Assembly (NCBI RefSeq): GCF_014204985.1
Contig: NZ_JACHMP010000001.1
Span: 7,254,001 to 7,318,000 of the forward strand
Reading direction: 5' to 3'
Source of the DNA: Streptosporangium becharense
GTDB taxonomy: Bacteria > Actinomycetota > Actinomycetes > Streptosporangiales > Streptosporangiaceae
Length of the DNA stretch: 64,000 nt
Shown: one piece after another, positions 34,096 through 43,030 of the stretch
Layout of the letters: every line of letters starts with the position of its first letter
How positions within the stretch are numbered: the first letter of the stretch is position 1
Made by a program: the position numbers and the translations under genes
Notes under the pieces: model-generated
What the model saw: only the letters and a program-made list of their open reading frames with translations
The model's database searches: none
Told to the model about the DNA's origin: nothing

Positions 34096-37074
34096 ATGGG
34101 CGGCGACCTGCCTCCGGAACGGTCCGAAGCCCTTTCTCCCGACCGGTCCGGGGCCCTGCCCACCGACTGGCCCGGGGCTTTTTCTCCCGACCGGTCCGGG
34201 GCCCTGCCCGCGGACTTCTCCGGAGCCTTGCCCACGGACTGGTCCGGAGCCCTCATCGGCCGCGACGCCGAACTCGCCGGCCTGCGCGACCTGCTCGGCT
34301 CCGCGCGGCTCGTCACGCTGACCGGCCCGCCGGGGGTGGGCAAGACCTGCCTGGCGCACGCGTACGCCCGCGCGGCCGGCTACCCGGGGGGTGTGTGGTT
34401 CCACGACCTGGCCGCCGATCCGGGCATCCCGGTGACCGTGCCGGGCGACGGGCCGGGCGGAACGCCGGGCGACGGGCCGGGCGAGGGTCCGGCGCTGCTC
34501 GTGCTCGACACCTGCGAGCGCGAGGCCGACCGGTGCGCCGTGACCGTCCCGGCGCTGCTGCGCGCTCGCCCCGGGCTCGTCGTCCTCGCCACCAGCCGGG
34601 AACCGCTGGGCGTCCCCGGGGAGGTGACCTGCCGCCTGGCCCCCCTGACCACGGCGCAGGCCGCCCGCCTGTTCGCCGAGCGCGCCGCGGCGCGGGGACG
34701 GCCCACCGGCCCGGAGACCGGGGCGGCCGTGGCTGAGGTCTGCCGGCGTCTCGACGGCCTCCCGCTGGCCGTCGAGCTCGCCGCCGCGCGCTCGGTCATG
34801 CTGTCGCCGGGGCAGATCGCCGAGCGGCTGGACGACCCGTTCCGGCTGCTGGCCGGTGGGAGCCGCACCGCCCACCCGAGGCACAGGTCGCTGGAGGCGG
34901 CGATCGGCTGGAGCCACGCGATGCTCCCCGACGACGAGCGGCTGCTGCTGAGCAGGCTCACCGTGTTCGAGGACGGCTTCGTCATCGACGACGTGGAGGG
35001 GGTCTGCGCTGGTGGTGACATCAAGGCCGACGCCGTCGTCGACCTCCTCGCGCGGCTCGTGTCCAGGTCCCTCGTGGAGTGCGACACCGCCGGCGCCGTG
35101 ACCGGTTACCGGCTGCTGCGGACCGTTCGCGCCTACGCCCGGCGGGAGCCGCACGCCGGCGCTGTCACCGGCGCTGTGACCGGCGCTGTGACCGGCACCG
35201 TCCGCGGCGCTGTCACCGGCACCGGCGACGAGGCCGCCGACGAGGCCGGGGCCGTGCGGCTGCGCCACGCCGAGTACTACGCGGCGCTGGCCGAGCGGGC
35301 GGCGGAGGCGGTCACCACGGGCGCCGCCGCCCCCCACCTCGACCGCGTCGAGGCCGCCTACGCCAACATGCGGGCGGTGCTGCGCTGGTGCACCTCCGGC
35401 GGGCCGCCGATGGTCGGTGCCCGGCTGGCGAGCGCGCTGGAGACCTACTGGATCGTGCGGGGACGCCTGCGCGAGGGACGGGGCTGGCTCGCCTCGCTCG
35501 CCGCCGCGGGCGGCATGGTCCGCGGGGAGGTGCTGGCCGGGACGACGCTGAGCGTCGCGGTGCTCTCCTGCGCTCTCGGCGAGTACGCCGACGCGACGGC
35601 CGCCTGCCGCCGGGCACTGGAGATGTTCCGGGAACTGGGCGACGAGACCGGCCAGACCAGGGCCCTGGCGGTGCTGGCGGGCCTGCGGACGATGAGCGAG
35701 CCCGTCCCGGCCAGCCGCACCCTCACCGAACTGGCCGAGCGCGGCCCGGCCCCGGCGGGTCACGTGTGGAGCGGGGTGCCCCTCCTCCTGCTCGGGCAGG
35801 CCCGCCTGGCCGCGGGCGACCTCGCCGGGGCACGGGCGGCCCTGGAACGGTGCGTCGCCGCCGGCCGCAGGCACGGCTCCGAACTGAGCCTGGAGACGGG
35901 CCTGCTGGTCATGGCGCGGGTGGCCGTCTACCAGGGTGCGTACGCCGAGGCGGAGAGCGCGTTCCGGCAGGGCCTGGCCGCCTCGTACCGGATGGGCGAC
36001 GTGTGGGGCAGGGCGGCGGCGCTCAGGGGGCTGGGAGAGGTGGCCGCCTGCCGCGGCCGGTACGGGCCTGCCGCGGAGCGCCTCGCCGAGGCGGTCAAGG
36101 CCGCCCGCTCGGCGGGGTCGCCGCCGCTGCTGGGCGACTGCCTCGACACGCTCGGCAGGACACTGCTCGACGTCGGCGAGTACGGGGCGGCCAGGGAGGT
36201 CTTCGCCGAGGTCGTGGAGCTGGGTGGGAGCACCGCCGCGCGGCCGGCCGCGATGGGGCTGGCCGGGCTGGGCGGTGCGATCCTCGGATCCGTGGGCGCC
36301 TCCGCCGCCCTGACGTTCGCCGAGGAGGCCGTGGCGCGGGCACGCGAGACCGACGACCGGCCCCTCATCCGGTGGTGCCTGTTCGTCCTCGGCCAGGTCA
36401 CCCGGCGCGACGACCCGGCCCGTGCCGCCTCGGCGCACCACGCGGCGCTCAGGGCCGGCGCCGCGATGGGCCTGCGCGCTCAGACCGCCGACTCGCTGGA
36501 GGCCATGGCGGGCCTCGCGGCCGGGCAGCGCCGTCACGAGCACGCCGCCCGGCTCTTCGGCGCTGCCCAGTCGTCACGTGACCGGCTGGGACTTCCACGG
36601 CCGCCCGCGGCCGGGCCCCAGTACGGGGCCGACCTCGCGCGGGTGCGCGCCGGGCTGGGCGAGGAGAGGTTCGCCGCCGCCTGGGCCGAGGGCACCGGGC
36701 TGGACGTCGGCCAGGCCGTCGGCTACGCGTCCCGGGGCCGGGGCCCGCGCGGGCAGGGGATCGGCTGGGCCTCCCTCACCAGGGCGGAACGCCAGGTGGC
36801 GCTGCTGGCGTCCGGCGGGCTGACCAACCGTGAGATCGGCGCGAAGCTCTTCGTCTCGCCGCGCACGGTGCAGGCCCAGCTCTCCAGTGTGTTCGCCAAG
36901 CTCGGCCTGTCGTCACGCAGGGACCTGGCCCGGGAGTTCGACTCGCGGTCCAGGTCCCTGCTGGGGCGGGACTCACCCACCGGCCCGGCCGTCCCCGCCC
37001 AGCGAGACCACCCCGGTGAGGCAGAGGATCCTCAAGGCGGAGTCGCACACCTCACGGGACAGCTCGGTGGTTGA
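34096..37074 (+). CDS. LuxR-family regulator with NB-ARC and TPR domains
   Basis: 992 residues starting two bases after the permease stop, so probably co-transcribed with the exporter. A repeat-encoded N-terminus (SPDRSGALPTDW variants, residues 10-52) precedes the NB-ARC ATPase (P-loop GPPGVGKT, 77-84; ALLVLDTCE; GLPLAVELAAARS). A long TPR-like region follows, then a C-terminal LuxR helix-turn-helix (LTRAERQVALLASGG, LTNREIGAKLFVSPRTVQAQ, about 893-945). A second repeat block (GAVTGAVTGAVTG) interrupts the sequence at about residues 355-376. The last 102 bp overlap the convergent B12 radical SAM gene. It is a likely pathway-specific activator. Confidence 0.93.
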   Translation: MGGDLPPERSEALSPDRSGALPTDWPGAFSPDRSGALPADFSGALPTDWSGALIGRDAELAGLRDLLGSARLVTLTGPPGVGKTCLAHAYARAAGYPGGVWFHDLAADPGIPVTVPGDGPGGTPGDGPGEGPALLVLDTCEREADRCAVTVPALLRARPGLVVLATSREPLGVPGEVTCRLAPLTTAQAARLFAERAAARGRPTGPETGAAVAEVCRRLDGLPLAVELAAARSVMLSPGQIAERLDDPFRLLAGGSRTAHPRHRSLEAAIGWSHAMLPDDERLLLSRLTVFEDGFVIDDVEGVCAGGDIKADAVVDLLARLVSRSLVECDTAGAVTGYRLLRTVRAYARREPHAGAVTGAVTGAVTGTVRGAVTGTGDEAADEAGAVRLRHAEYYAALAERAAEAVTTGAAAPHLDRVEAAYANMRAVLRWCTSGGPPMVGARLASALETYWIVRGRLREGRGWLASLAAAGGMVRGEVLAGTTLSVAVLSCALGEYADATAACRRALEMFRELGDETGQTRALAVLAGLRTMSEPVPASRTLTELAERGPAPAGHVWSGVPLLLLGQARLAAGDLAGARAALERCVAAGRRHGSELSLETGLLVMARVAVYQGAYAEAESAFRQGLAASYRMGDVWGRAAALRGLGEVAACRGRYGPAAERLAEAVKAARSAGSPPLLGDCLDTLGRTLLDVGEYGAAREVFAEVVELGGSTAARPAAMGLAGLGGAILGSVGASAALTFAEEAVARARETDDRPLIRWCLFVLGQVTRRDDPARAASAHHAALRAGAAMGLRAQTADSLEAMAGLAAGQRRHEHAARLFGAAQSSRDRLGLPRPPAAGPQYGADLARVRAGLGEERFAAAWAEGTGLDVGQAVGYASRGRGPRGQGIGWASLTRAERQVALLASGGLTNREIGAKLFVSPRTVQAQLSSVFAKLGLSSRRDLAREFDSRSRSLLGRDSPTGPAVPAQRDHPGEAEDPQGGVAHLTGQLGG
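35158..35223 (+). repeat. 12-bp minisatellite inside the LuxR/NB-ARC gene
   Basis: Five to six in-frame copies of GGCGCTGTGACC-type units encode GAVTGAVTGAVTGTVRGAVTG. The repeat sits in a linker after YARREPHA, where homologues vary. Confidence 0.85.
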
Positions 37075-38805
37075 CGTGGCACACGTCTTGTCCCGCCACT
37101 CGGCCACCGTGATCCCCGGGGCCGCCGCCTCGAACGCGGCCAGGAGCGGGCCGTCCAGCGGGTAGCCCACCGCGCCGCCCCGCGGGAACAGGTAACCCCG
37201 GCGCTCGCGGGCCAGCGCGTCGAACCCCAGCGTGAAGTCGCGCAGCAGCAGGTGCACCGGGTAGTCGGCCCAGTGGACGGCCTCCGGCGCCACCCGGTCG
37301 ACGAGCGCGTCACCGCTCAGCTTCGGCGGGTCCTGCACGGTCGTCGCCCGCTGGGCCCGCACCGCCTCGTCCCAGGCGATCCCGTCCAGCAGCAGGCGGC
37401 TCACCTCGGGCGGGAAGTCCGCCTCGATGCGGGGCACCGGGTCGGCGCCCGAGCCCAGGTCGAGGCGTTCGGCGACGGCCGCCACGTCGCACCCGGGGAC
37501 GGAGATCAGGCAGCGCAGCAGCGTCGGTGCGCGTTCCTGCAACGCCTCGACCCGCCGGGCGAAGACCATCGCCCGCTGGTAGTCCTCGATGCCGAACCCG
37601 CGGGAGCGGACGACGAGCGGCGGCTGGAAGTCGAAGAACTCGATCCCGTACTGCTCGGCGTACTCGAAGAAGTCCGTCCCGGGGAAGGCCATCAGCGGTG
37701 CGAAGTGCACCTTCTCCACGCCGCTCGCGTAGGCGAAGCGCACGCTCTCCCGGACCTTGTCGGCGTCGTCCCCCGGCATGCCGATGATGATGTCGGCCGC
37801 CAGGGCGTGGTTGTGGTGGCGGCGGATCAGGGAGGCGGCCTGGGCGAACCGCTGCCGGTCGAACCGGCGGGCCGCCAGCTGGAGCGTGTCCGCATCGGAC
37901 GACTGGATGCCCAGGGTGATCACCCGGCACCCGGCCCGGTTCATCGCCCGCACGTAGTCGAGGTCGACGTGCTTGACGTCGGGGTAGACGTCCACGACCG
38001 TCGCCCGGTTGTGCTCGGCGATGATCTCGAAGATCTCCATCGCCCGGTGCCGCGAGATGCCCAGGTGGGCGTCGCACACCCGCAGGTGGGGGATGCGGCC
38101 GCGCAGCAGGTAGGCCAGCTCGCGCTCGATCCGCTCCATGGGGAACGCGCGCAGCTTCGGCGCGCTGTACAGGCAGAACCGGCATTTCTGCCGGCAGCCC
38201 CGGCCCGTCTCGTAGGCCAGGACCGCGCCGGGCCGCCGCCGCAGGATCGGCTCCAGGGGCAGCCTGTCCTCGGTGAAGACCAGCGGCAGCGCCGACAGGT
38301 CGACGTCCGGCGGGTCGTCGTTGTGCACCGGCTCACCGTCCACCCGCCGGGTGAGCCCCGGCACCGCCGCCAGGTCGGCGTCGCGGGCCAGGTGCTCCAG
38401 CAGGCAGGAGTAGGCGTCCTCGGCCTCGCCGCGCAGCACCAGGTCCAGCCACGGGTACTCGCGCAGCAGGTGGGCGGCCATCCGCCGGGAGTTGGCCTGG
38501 GCGCCGCCCCACACGACGCGGCAGTGCGGCAGGTGCCGCTTGACCATGCGTCCCATCCGCACGAACTCGTCGTGGTTCCACACGAACGCGGAGAAGGAGA
38601 TCACGTCCGGCCGGTGGTCGAACAGCCGCGCCATGAAGGCGTTGTAGTGGCCGAGGTAGTCCTCGGCCAGGCTGCCCACGTCCTCATGGAACCAGACCTG
38701 GTGCTCCACCTCGGCGGGGGAGAGCCGGTCGGCCACGACCGCCCGGATCAGCTCCACGCCCAGCGAGAACCCGTCGTCGTTGGAGTAGACGAGCACGGCC
38801 TTCAT
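36973..38805 (-). CDS. B12-binding-type radical SAM protein (locus 2)
   Basis: 610 residues from ATG 38805 with GGAG six bases upstream; the start overlaps the upstream stop (ATGA). The N-terminal Rossmann-like region (about 1-135; VISFSAFVWNHDEFVRMGRM) resembles cobalamin-binding domains, though no DxHxxG motif was seen. The radical SAM core has Cys204, Cys208 and Cys211 (GCRQKCRFC). The C-terminal 170 residues include LLRDFTLGFDALARERRGYL and a small helical end that could be a peptide-recognition domain. It may methylate or otherwise alter unactivated carbons of the precursor. It is the last gene of the operon and is convergent with the LuxR gene. Confidence 0.9.
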   Translation of the reverse strand: MKAVLVYSNDDGFSLGVELIRAVVADRLSPAEVEHQVWFHEDVGSLAEDYLGHYNAFMARLFDHRPDVISFSAFVWNHDEFVRMGRMVKRHLPHCRVVWGGAQANSRRMAAHLLREYPWLDLVLRGEAEDAYSCLLEHLARDADLAAVPGLTRRVDGEPVHNDDPPDVDLSALPLVFTEDRLPLEPILRRRPGAVLAYETGRGCRQKCRFCLYSAPKLRAFPMERIERELAYLLRGRIPHLRVCDAHLGISRHRAMEIFEIIAEHNRATVVDVYPDVKHVDLDYVRAMNRAGCRVITLGIQSSDADTLQLAARRFDRQRFAQAASLIRRHHNHALAADIIIGMPGDDADKVRESVRFAYASGVEKVHFAPLMAFPGTDFFEYAEQYGIEFFDFQPPLVVRSRGFGIEDYQRAMVFARRVEALQERAPTLLRCLISVPGCDVAAVAERLDLGSGADPVPRIEADFPPEVSRLLLDGIAWDEAVRAQRATTVQDPPKLSGDALVDRVAPEAVHWADYPVHLLLRDFTLGFDALARERRGYLFPRGGAVGYPLDGPLLAAFEAAAPGITVAEWRDKTCATSTTELSREVCDSALRILCLTGVVSLGGDGRAGG

Positions 38806-40037
38806 AAGGATCTCCCCGGTATCGCCCTCGGCCGCGCCGCGCGCAGCCCCTCGGCGAGCCGGTCGAAGGCCGCCGTCGCCCGCACGTGCATGTCCCGGTA
38901 GGCCGCGGCCTCGACCGGCTCGTCCGCCAGCGCCCGCTCCACGACCTCCAGGAGGTCCTCGGTGGCCTGCGTGCCGCGGTGGGTCCAGTGGCGGTGCGCC
39001 AGGCCCAGCTCGCCGGTGAGCTCGTGCAGCTTGCTCGTGCCGTTGCGGCGGCTCCAGAACGGGTCGACCGCGACGAACGGGACGGCGCCGCGCAGCGCGA
39101 GGACCGCGCTGTGGTAGCGGGAGACGAGGACCAGGTCGCAGCGGGCCAGGGCCTCGCGCAGGTCGTCCGCGCCGGTGCAGCGGATCTCCCGCGTGCGGGC
39201 ACCCGGCACCGCCCGCGCGAGCCGGGCGCCGACCTCCTCGTCCCCGTAGATGTTGGGCACCGTGATGAACTCGATGTCGGCGAAGCCCGCCAGCTCCACC
39301 AGCGTCAGGCCCAGCTCCGTCATGAACCCCAGCCCGGCGGCCCGCTCCTGCGGGCCGGACGCCTCGGCGAGCACCTGCTCGGGGGGCACGCACAACGCCG
39401 GGTCGACCGTCCCGGGCCGGGTGAGGTTCCGGCCGACGAGGTGGGTGACCAGCTGCGCGTTCGGCCCCGGGGCACCGACGGCCACGCCGATCAGCGGCCG
39501 GCGGCGGCGCGGCCGGGACCGCGCCGGCGCCGGCGGCAGCGCGAAGGACGGGTCGGGGACGACGCCGGCGGAGACGCCCGTCGCCTCGGCCATCCTGCGG
39601 GCCGCCCCGGCGCTGCGCACGGTCAGGTGGTCGATGCGGGCCCGGACCGCCTCCAGGTAACCGCGCCAGTCGTCGCGGCCCGCCCCGGGCGTGTCGTCCT
39701 GCAGGCCCACCCCGTGCCAGGCGACCCACACGCCCGGGTCGAACGCCCGCGGCTCGGGCCCCAGGCAGAACACCTGCATGATCGGATGCCGGAACGGCGG
39801 CCCGCTCCACAGGCCGCCCGCCATCACGACCGCGTCGAACGATCCGGCGCCGGGCCAGTTCCCCGCCCCGTCCACCCAGAGCGGCACCGGGTCGGCCGCC
39901 GTGCTCCACGGGCAGAAGTGCCGGAAACGCGCGTCCGGCAGGCGGCGGGACAGCTCGGCCTCGGTCACCGCCGCGAGCAGCCGGTCACCGATGTTGGGCA
40001 GGCTGCTCCCCGCCCAGATCGCGATCCGCTCGGCCAT
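38802..40037 (-). CDS. Polysaccharide pyruvyl transferase family protein (locus 2)
   Basis: 411 residues from ATG 40037. The family's two-lobed GT-B-like fold is indicated by WAGSSLPNIGDRLLAAV, VMAGGLWSG, WVAWHGVGLQD, VRSAGAARRMAEATG, VPDPSFALP, and the C-terminal LVLVSRYHSAVLALRGAVPF with its conserved Arg-His. Members transfer pyruvate from PEP to sugars, or act on other acceptors in natural-product pathways. Both ends are tightly packed with radical SAM genes, so a peptide- or sugar-decorating role in the RiPP locus is inferred. Confidence 0.9.
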   Translation of the reverse strand: MAERIAIWAGSSLPNIGDRLLAAVTEAELSRRLPDARFRHFCPWSTAADPVPLWVDGAGNWPGAGSFDAVVMAGGLWSGPPFRHPIMQVFCLGPEPRAFDPGVWVAWHGVGLQDDTPGAGRDDWRGYLEAVRARIDHLTVRSAGAARRMAEATGVSAGVVPDPSFALPPAPARSRPRRRRPLIGVAVGAPGPNAQLVTHLVGRNLTRPGTVDPALCVPPEQVLAEASGPQERAAGLGFMTELGLTLVELAGFADIEFITVPNIYGDEEVGARLARAVPGARTREIRCTGADDLREALARCDLVLVSRYHSAVLALRGAVPFVAVDPFWSRRNGTSKLHELTGELGLAHRHWTHRGTQATEDLLEVVERALADEPVEAAAYRDMHVRATAAFDRLAEGLRAARPRAIPGRSL

Positions 40038-40042
40038 CCCGC

Positions 40043-40960
40043 TCACCCGCCGACGGGGGACGCCCGGCGCAGGCCGAACTCGTCCCAGCCGCGGCGCTCG
40101 GCGTACTCGTTGTAGACCCCGCCGCACCGCGTCCGCAGCGGGCAGCCGTCGCACGGCGGCCCGTAGGAGCGCATCTCGGAGTCCATGAACGCGTCGTAGT
40201 CGTCGAGGACGTTGCCCTGGTACATCATCCGGATCGAGCGCGTCCCGTCCTCGATGGCCAGCTCCTCGTGCGGGGTGACCACGCACAGCGGGAAGCCCTC
40301 CAGCGTCAGCCGCGCCGGTGAGGCGAGCATCATCTCGATCACCGGAAGCAGGTGCCTGCGCGTCTCGGCGACGGTGGGCGCCTGCAGGTCGAGGGCGAAG
40401 AAGCCGCTGCCCACCGGGTGGAGGTTGGAGATGTTGACGTGGTCGACGCCCAGGTCGACGCAGAGGCGGCAGATGTCCATCAGCCGCTCCATGTTCATGC
40501 GGGTGATGACGGTGTTGGTCCGCACGGCGACACCCGAGTGCTTGGCGTTGCGGATGCCCTGGACGGTCTCGTCGAAGCCGCCCGGCGTCTGGGTCAGGCA
40601 GTCCTGGACGACCGCGGTGGAGCCGTGCAGCGAGACCACGAACAGCTCCACCCCGTGCTCGGCGAGGCGCCGGGTGAACTCGGCGTCCCTCAGCCGGCGC
40701 GCGTTGGTCTGGATCTCCACCCGCGGGTACTCCAGCAGCCGGATCATGCGCAGCAGGTCGAACAGTCGGGGATGGATCGTCGGTTCCCCGCCGTGCAGGT
40801 TCACCGACGTGTAGCCCTGCCCGGCGTTCTCGGCGAGGAAGCGGATCAGGTCCTCGTAGACCACGCTGTCGGACTTCGCCAGCGGCGACCCCACGACGCA
40901 GAAGCCGCACTTCTCGTTGCACAGGTCGGTCACGTGCATGCTGAGCTGTTTCAAGTGCAC
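40043..40960 (-). CDS. Radical SAM/SPASM-type protein (locus 2)
   Basis: 305 residues from GTG 40960. The SAM cluster motif is CNEKCGFC (Cys14, Cys18, Cys21) and NLHGGEPTIHP is the SAM-binding motif. A C-terminal Cys set, CDGCPLRTRC (270, 273, 279), resembles a SPASM or twitch auxiliary cluster. Auxiliary-cluster radical SAM enzymes are typical RiPP maturases forming C-C, C-O or thioether crosslinks or epimers. It lies one base after the preceding stop and is clearly in the operon. Confidence 0.9.
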   Translation of the reverse strand: MHLKQLSMHVTDLCNEKCGFCVVGSPLAKSDSVVYEDLIRFLAENAGQGYTSVNLHGGEPTIHPRLFDLLRMIRLLEYPRVEIQTNARRLRDAEFTRRLAEHGVELFVVSLHGSTAVVQDCLTQTPGGFDETVQGIRNAKHSGVAVRTNTVITRMNMERLMDICRLCVDLGVDHVNISNLHPVGSGFFALDLQAPTVAETRRHLLPVIEMMLASPARLTLEGFPLCVVTPHEELAIEDGTRSIRMMYQGNVLDDYDAFMDSEMRSYGPPCDGCPLRTRCGGVYNEYAERRGWDEFGLRRASPVGG

Positions 40961-40961
40961 C

Positions 40962-42212
40962 TCACACCAGGCCCAGGCGGCTCGCCGCCGAGGTGAACAC
41001 CTCGGGGGTGCCGGGATGATCGGTCAGCGTCTCCAGGTACGAGGCCCGGTTGCCCGCCAGCCCCTCCTGGACCCCCCGGTCGTACAGCACCCCGTGCAGC
41101 GCCGACAGCACGGCCGGCTCGTCCAGCAGCTCGGCGTGGGCGAACGTCGACAGGTAGGGGTTCCCCGCCGCGACGGGGTCGAGGAAGCTGTGGAACCCCA
41201 GCGGCCACATCCGGAACGGATACATGGGCAGGGTCCGCGACAGCCAGGAGCGCACGTCCTCCGACAGGCCGGAGAGCTCCGCCTCGACCCGGTCGATGTC
41301 GGGCTTGTCCGGCACGTCGAACCGGTTGGTCAGCACCAGCCCCGGGATGTCGGACAGCACCGCCCTGGCCAGCGTGGTGGCGCCCAGGTTCAGCGTCAGG
41401 ACCAGGTCCACCGAGCCCAGGAGCACGTTGAACCGGCTCGGCGAGCACGCCGGGATGACGTGGGCACGGTCGGCCAGCCCCGCCAGCACCGGTGGCACGC
41501 TGCCCACCAGCACGAACCTGGCGCTGGGCGGCAGCTGCCGCAGGTAGTGCACCAGCAGCTCGGGCACCTGGTCGGCGATCCGGTCGCCGTTCTCGTCGGC
41601 GTACCTGCCCTGCTGCCATCCGGCCACCGCGAGCAGCACCATCCGGTCCTCCGGCGCCATGCCGAACGTTTCACGCAGGTGGTGGCGGGTGCGGCGGCTG
41701 ACGCGCTCGTTGCCCTCCCACAGGCGGAAGGGGTACACCTGCGGCCCGGAGTCCAGGTGGCACACCGGCACCGGACGCAGGTGCGTCGGCATCTCCATGA
41801 TCCGCCGGTTGACGCTCATCGACTTGCCGTGGAAGACGTCCACCGCGAACTCGGTGTTCGCCCACTCCCAGATGTCGATCGGCATGATCGGCAGGCCGTA
41901 CCTGTCGATGAACCACGGGTCCAGGCCGTAGCGCTTGGGGAACACGCCGCAGTAAGTGAAGTAGTCCGACAGCACGATCGCGTCGGGGCGGAAGTCGCGG
42001 ACCGTCTCGTCCACGATCAGCGTGGCGAACCCGCCCATCGAGTTGTCGAGCACCACGTAGGGGAACCCGCTGCCGCGCAGCAGCTTCTCCGACATGGGCT
42101 CGATGACGAAGAAGCTCTCGATCCCGGCCGCCTGGAGCTGGCGGGCCAGCGACATGCCGATCAGCGTCTCGCCGTACCCGGCGCTGCTCATGGCGAAGAA
42201 CAGCAGTCTCAC
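40962..42212 (-). CDS. GT-B-like glycosyltransferase-fold protein, possibly DUF6365 type (locus 2)
   Basis: 416 residues. The N-terminus MRLLFFAMSSAGYGETLIGM and the C-terminal LVLTLNLGATTLARAVLSDIP resemble the acceptor and donor lobes of GT-B enzymes. It also matches my memory of the uncharacterised DUF6365 family, not checked. There is no signal peptide or membrane helix. The start overlaps the stop of the nucleotidyltransferase gene (ATGA) and its stop lies next to the SPASM gene. A role in sugar transfer to the peptide is suggested by the adjacent sugar-nucleotidyltransferase, but the fold family also contains epimerases and non-enzymatic proteins. Confidence 0.8.
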   Translation of the reverse strand: MRLLFFAMSSAGYGETLIGMSLARQLQAAGIESFFVIEPMSEKLLRGSGFPYVVLDNSMGGFATLIVDETVRDFRPDAIVLSDYFTYCGVFPKRYGLDPWFIDRYGLPIMPIDIWEWANTEFAVDVFHGKSMSVNRRIMEMPTHLRPVPVCHLDSGPQVYPFRLWEGNERVSRRTRHHLRETFGMAPEDRMVLLAVAGWQQGRYADENGDRIADQVPELLVHYLRQLPPSARFVLVGSVPPVLAGLADRAHVIPACSPSRFNVLLGSVDLVLTLNLGATTLARAVLSDIPGLVLTNRFDVPDKPDIDRVEAELSGLSEDVRSWLSRTLPMYPFRMWPLGFHSFLDPVAAGNPYLSTFAHAELLDEPAVLSALHGVLYDRGVQEGLAGNRASYLETLTDHPGTPEVFTSAASRLGLV

Positions 42213-43030
42213 GGGCCCACCGCCAGCAGGGAGGGCCCCTCGACGGACCGGCGGACGCCGAGCGGCGTCCCGACGTCCTGGAAGGAGCCGTCCGGGAACT
42301 CGACCGCGTGGACCCGCAGGCCGCGGCGGACCGCCAGGTCGAAGTAGTGGCCGAGCACCGGCTCACCCGCAGTGGTCCCGGCGGTCCCGGCGGTCCCTGT
42401 GGTGCCGGCGTCCCCGCTGTCCCCGGTGGTCTCGCGCAGTCCCTCGTGCAGCAGGTCCGCGAAGGCGTCCGTCCAGATCGCCGCCCCCCAGGTGTTCATG
42501 ACCGGCGGGTCGGCCGGCTTGTCGAACACGCGGCGTACCCGGTCGCCGCGCGTCACCACCGGGCCGAGCCGGTGGGCGTCCCGGGTCGGGAAGACCGCCA
42601 GCGCCAGGTCCGCGCCGGTCTCCTCGTAGACGCCGCGCAGCCGGGTGAGCGCGTCGGACGGAGTGAAGATCGTGTCAGGCATGGCGAACACGACGTGGCG
42701 TCCCCTGGTCCAGCCGCGGGCCAGATCGAGCGCGCAGGCCAGGCCCCGCGCCTCCTCCTGGAAGAGATAGGCGACGTCGACGCCGAGGTGGCGGCCGTCC
42801 CCCAGGTAGCCGATCACCTCCAGCTTCCACGGGGCGACCACCAGGATCGCGCTGCCGACGCCCGCCCGCGCCAGCGACTCCAGGGCGTACTCGGCCACCG
42901 GACGCAGCCGGGCGCCGCCCTCGGCGGGCTCGTAGACGATGGGAAGAAGCTCCTTGGGGTAGCGCAGCGGGGACAGCCGGGTGCCGCGTCCCGCGGCGGG
43001 TACGAGTCCGACGAAGTCCGTGCTCGTCAC
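42209..43030 (-). CDS. Sugar-phosphate nucleotidyltransferase (locus 2)
   Basis: 273 residues from GTG 43030, overlapping the upstream stop (GTGA). The NTP-transferase signature is VPAAGRGTRLSPLRYPKELL (residues 10-29), with the sugar-binding segments VFAMPDTIF and GTWGAAIW-like MNTWGAAIWT. This type makes NDP-sugars from sugar-1-phosphate and NTP. A Thr/Gly/Ala repeat (TTGTAGTAGTTAG, encoded by a 9-bp GC-rich repeat near 42370-42430) sits in a surface loop. In the operon it probably supplies the donor for the adjacent GT-B-like protein. Confidence 0.92.
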   Translation of the reverse strand: MTSTDFVGLVPAAGRGTRLSPLRYPKELLPIVYEPAEGGARLRPVAEYALESLARAGVGSAILVVAPWKLEVIGYLGDGRHLGVDVAYLFQEEARGLACALDLARGWTRGRHVVFAMPDTIFTPSDALTRLRGVYEETGADLALAVFPTRDAHRLGPVVTRGDRVRRVFDKPADPPVMNTWGAAIWTDAFADLLHEGLRETTGDSGDAGTTGTAGTAGTTAGEPVLGHYFDLAVRRGLRVHAVEFPDGSFQDVGTPLGVRRSVEGPSLLAVGP

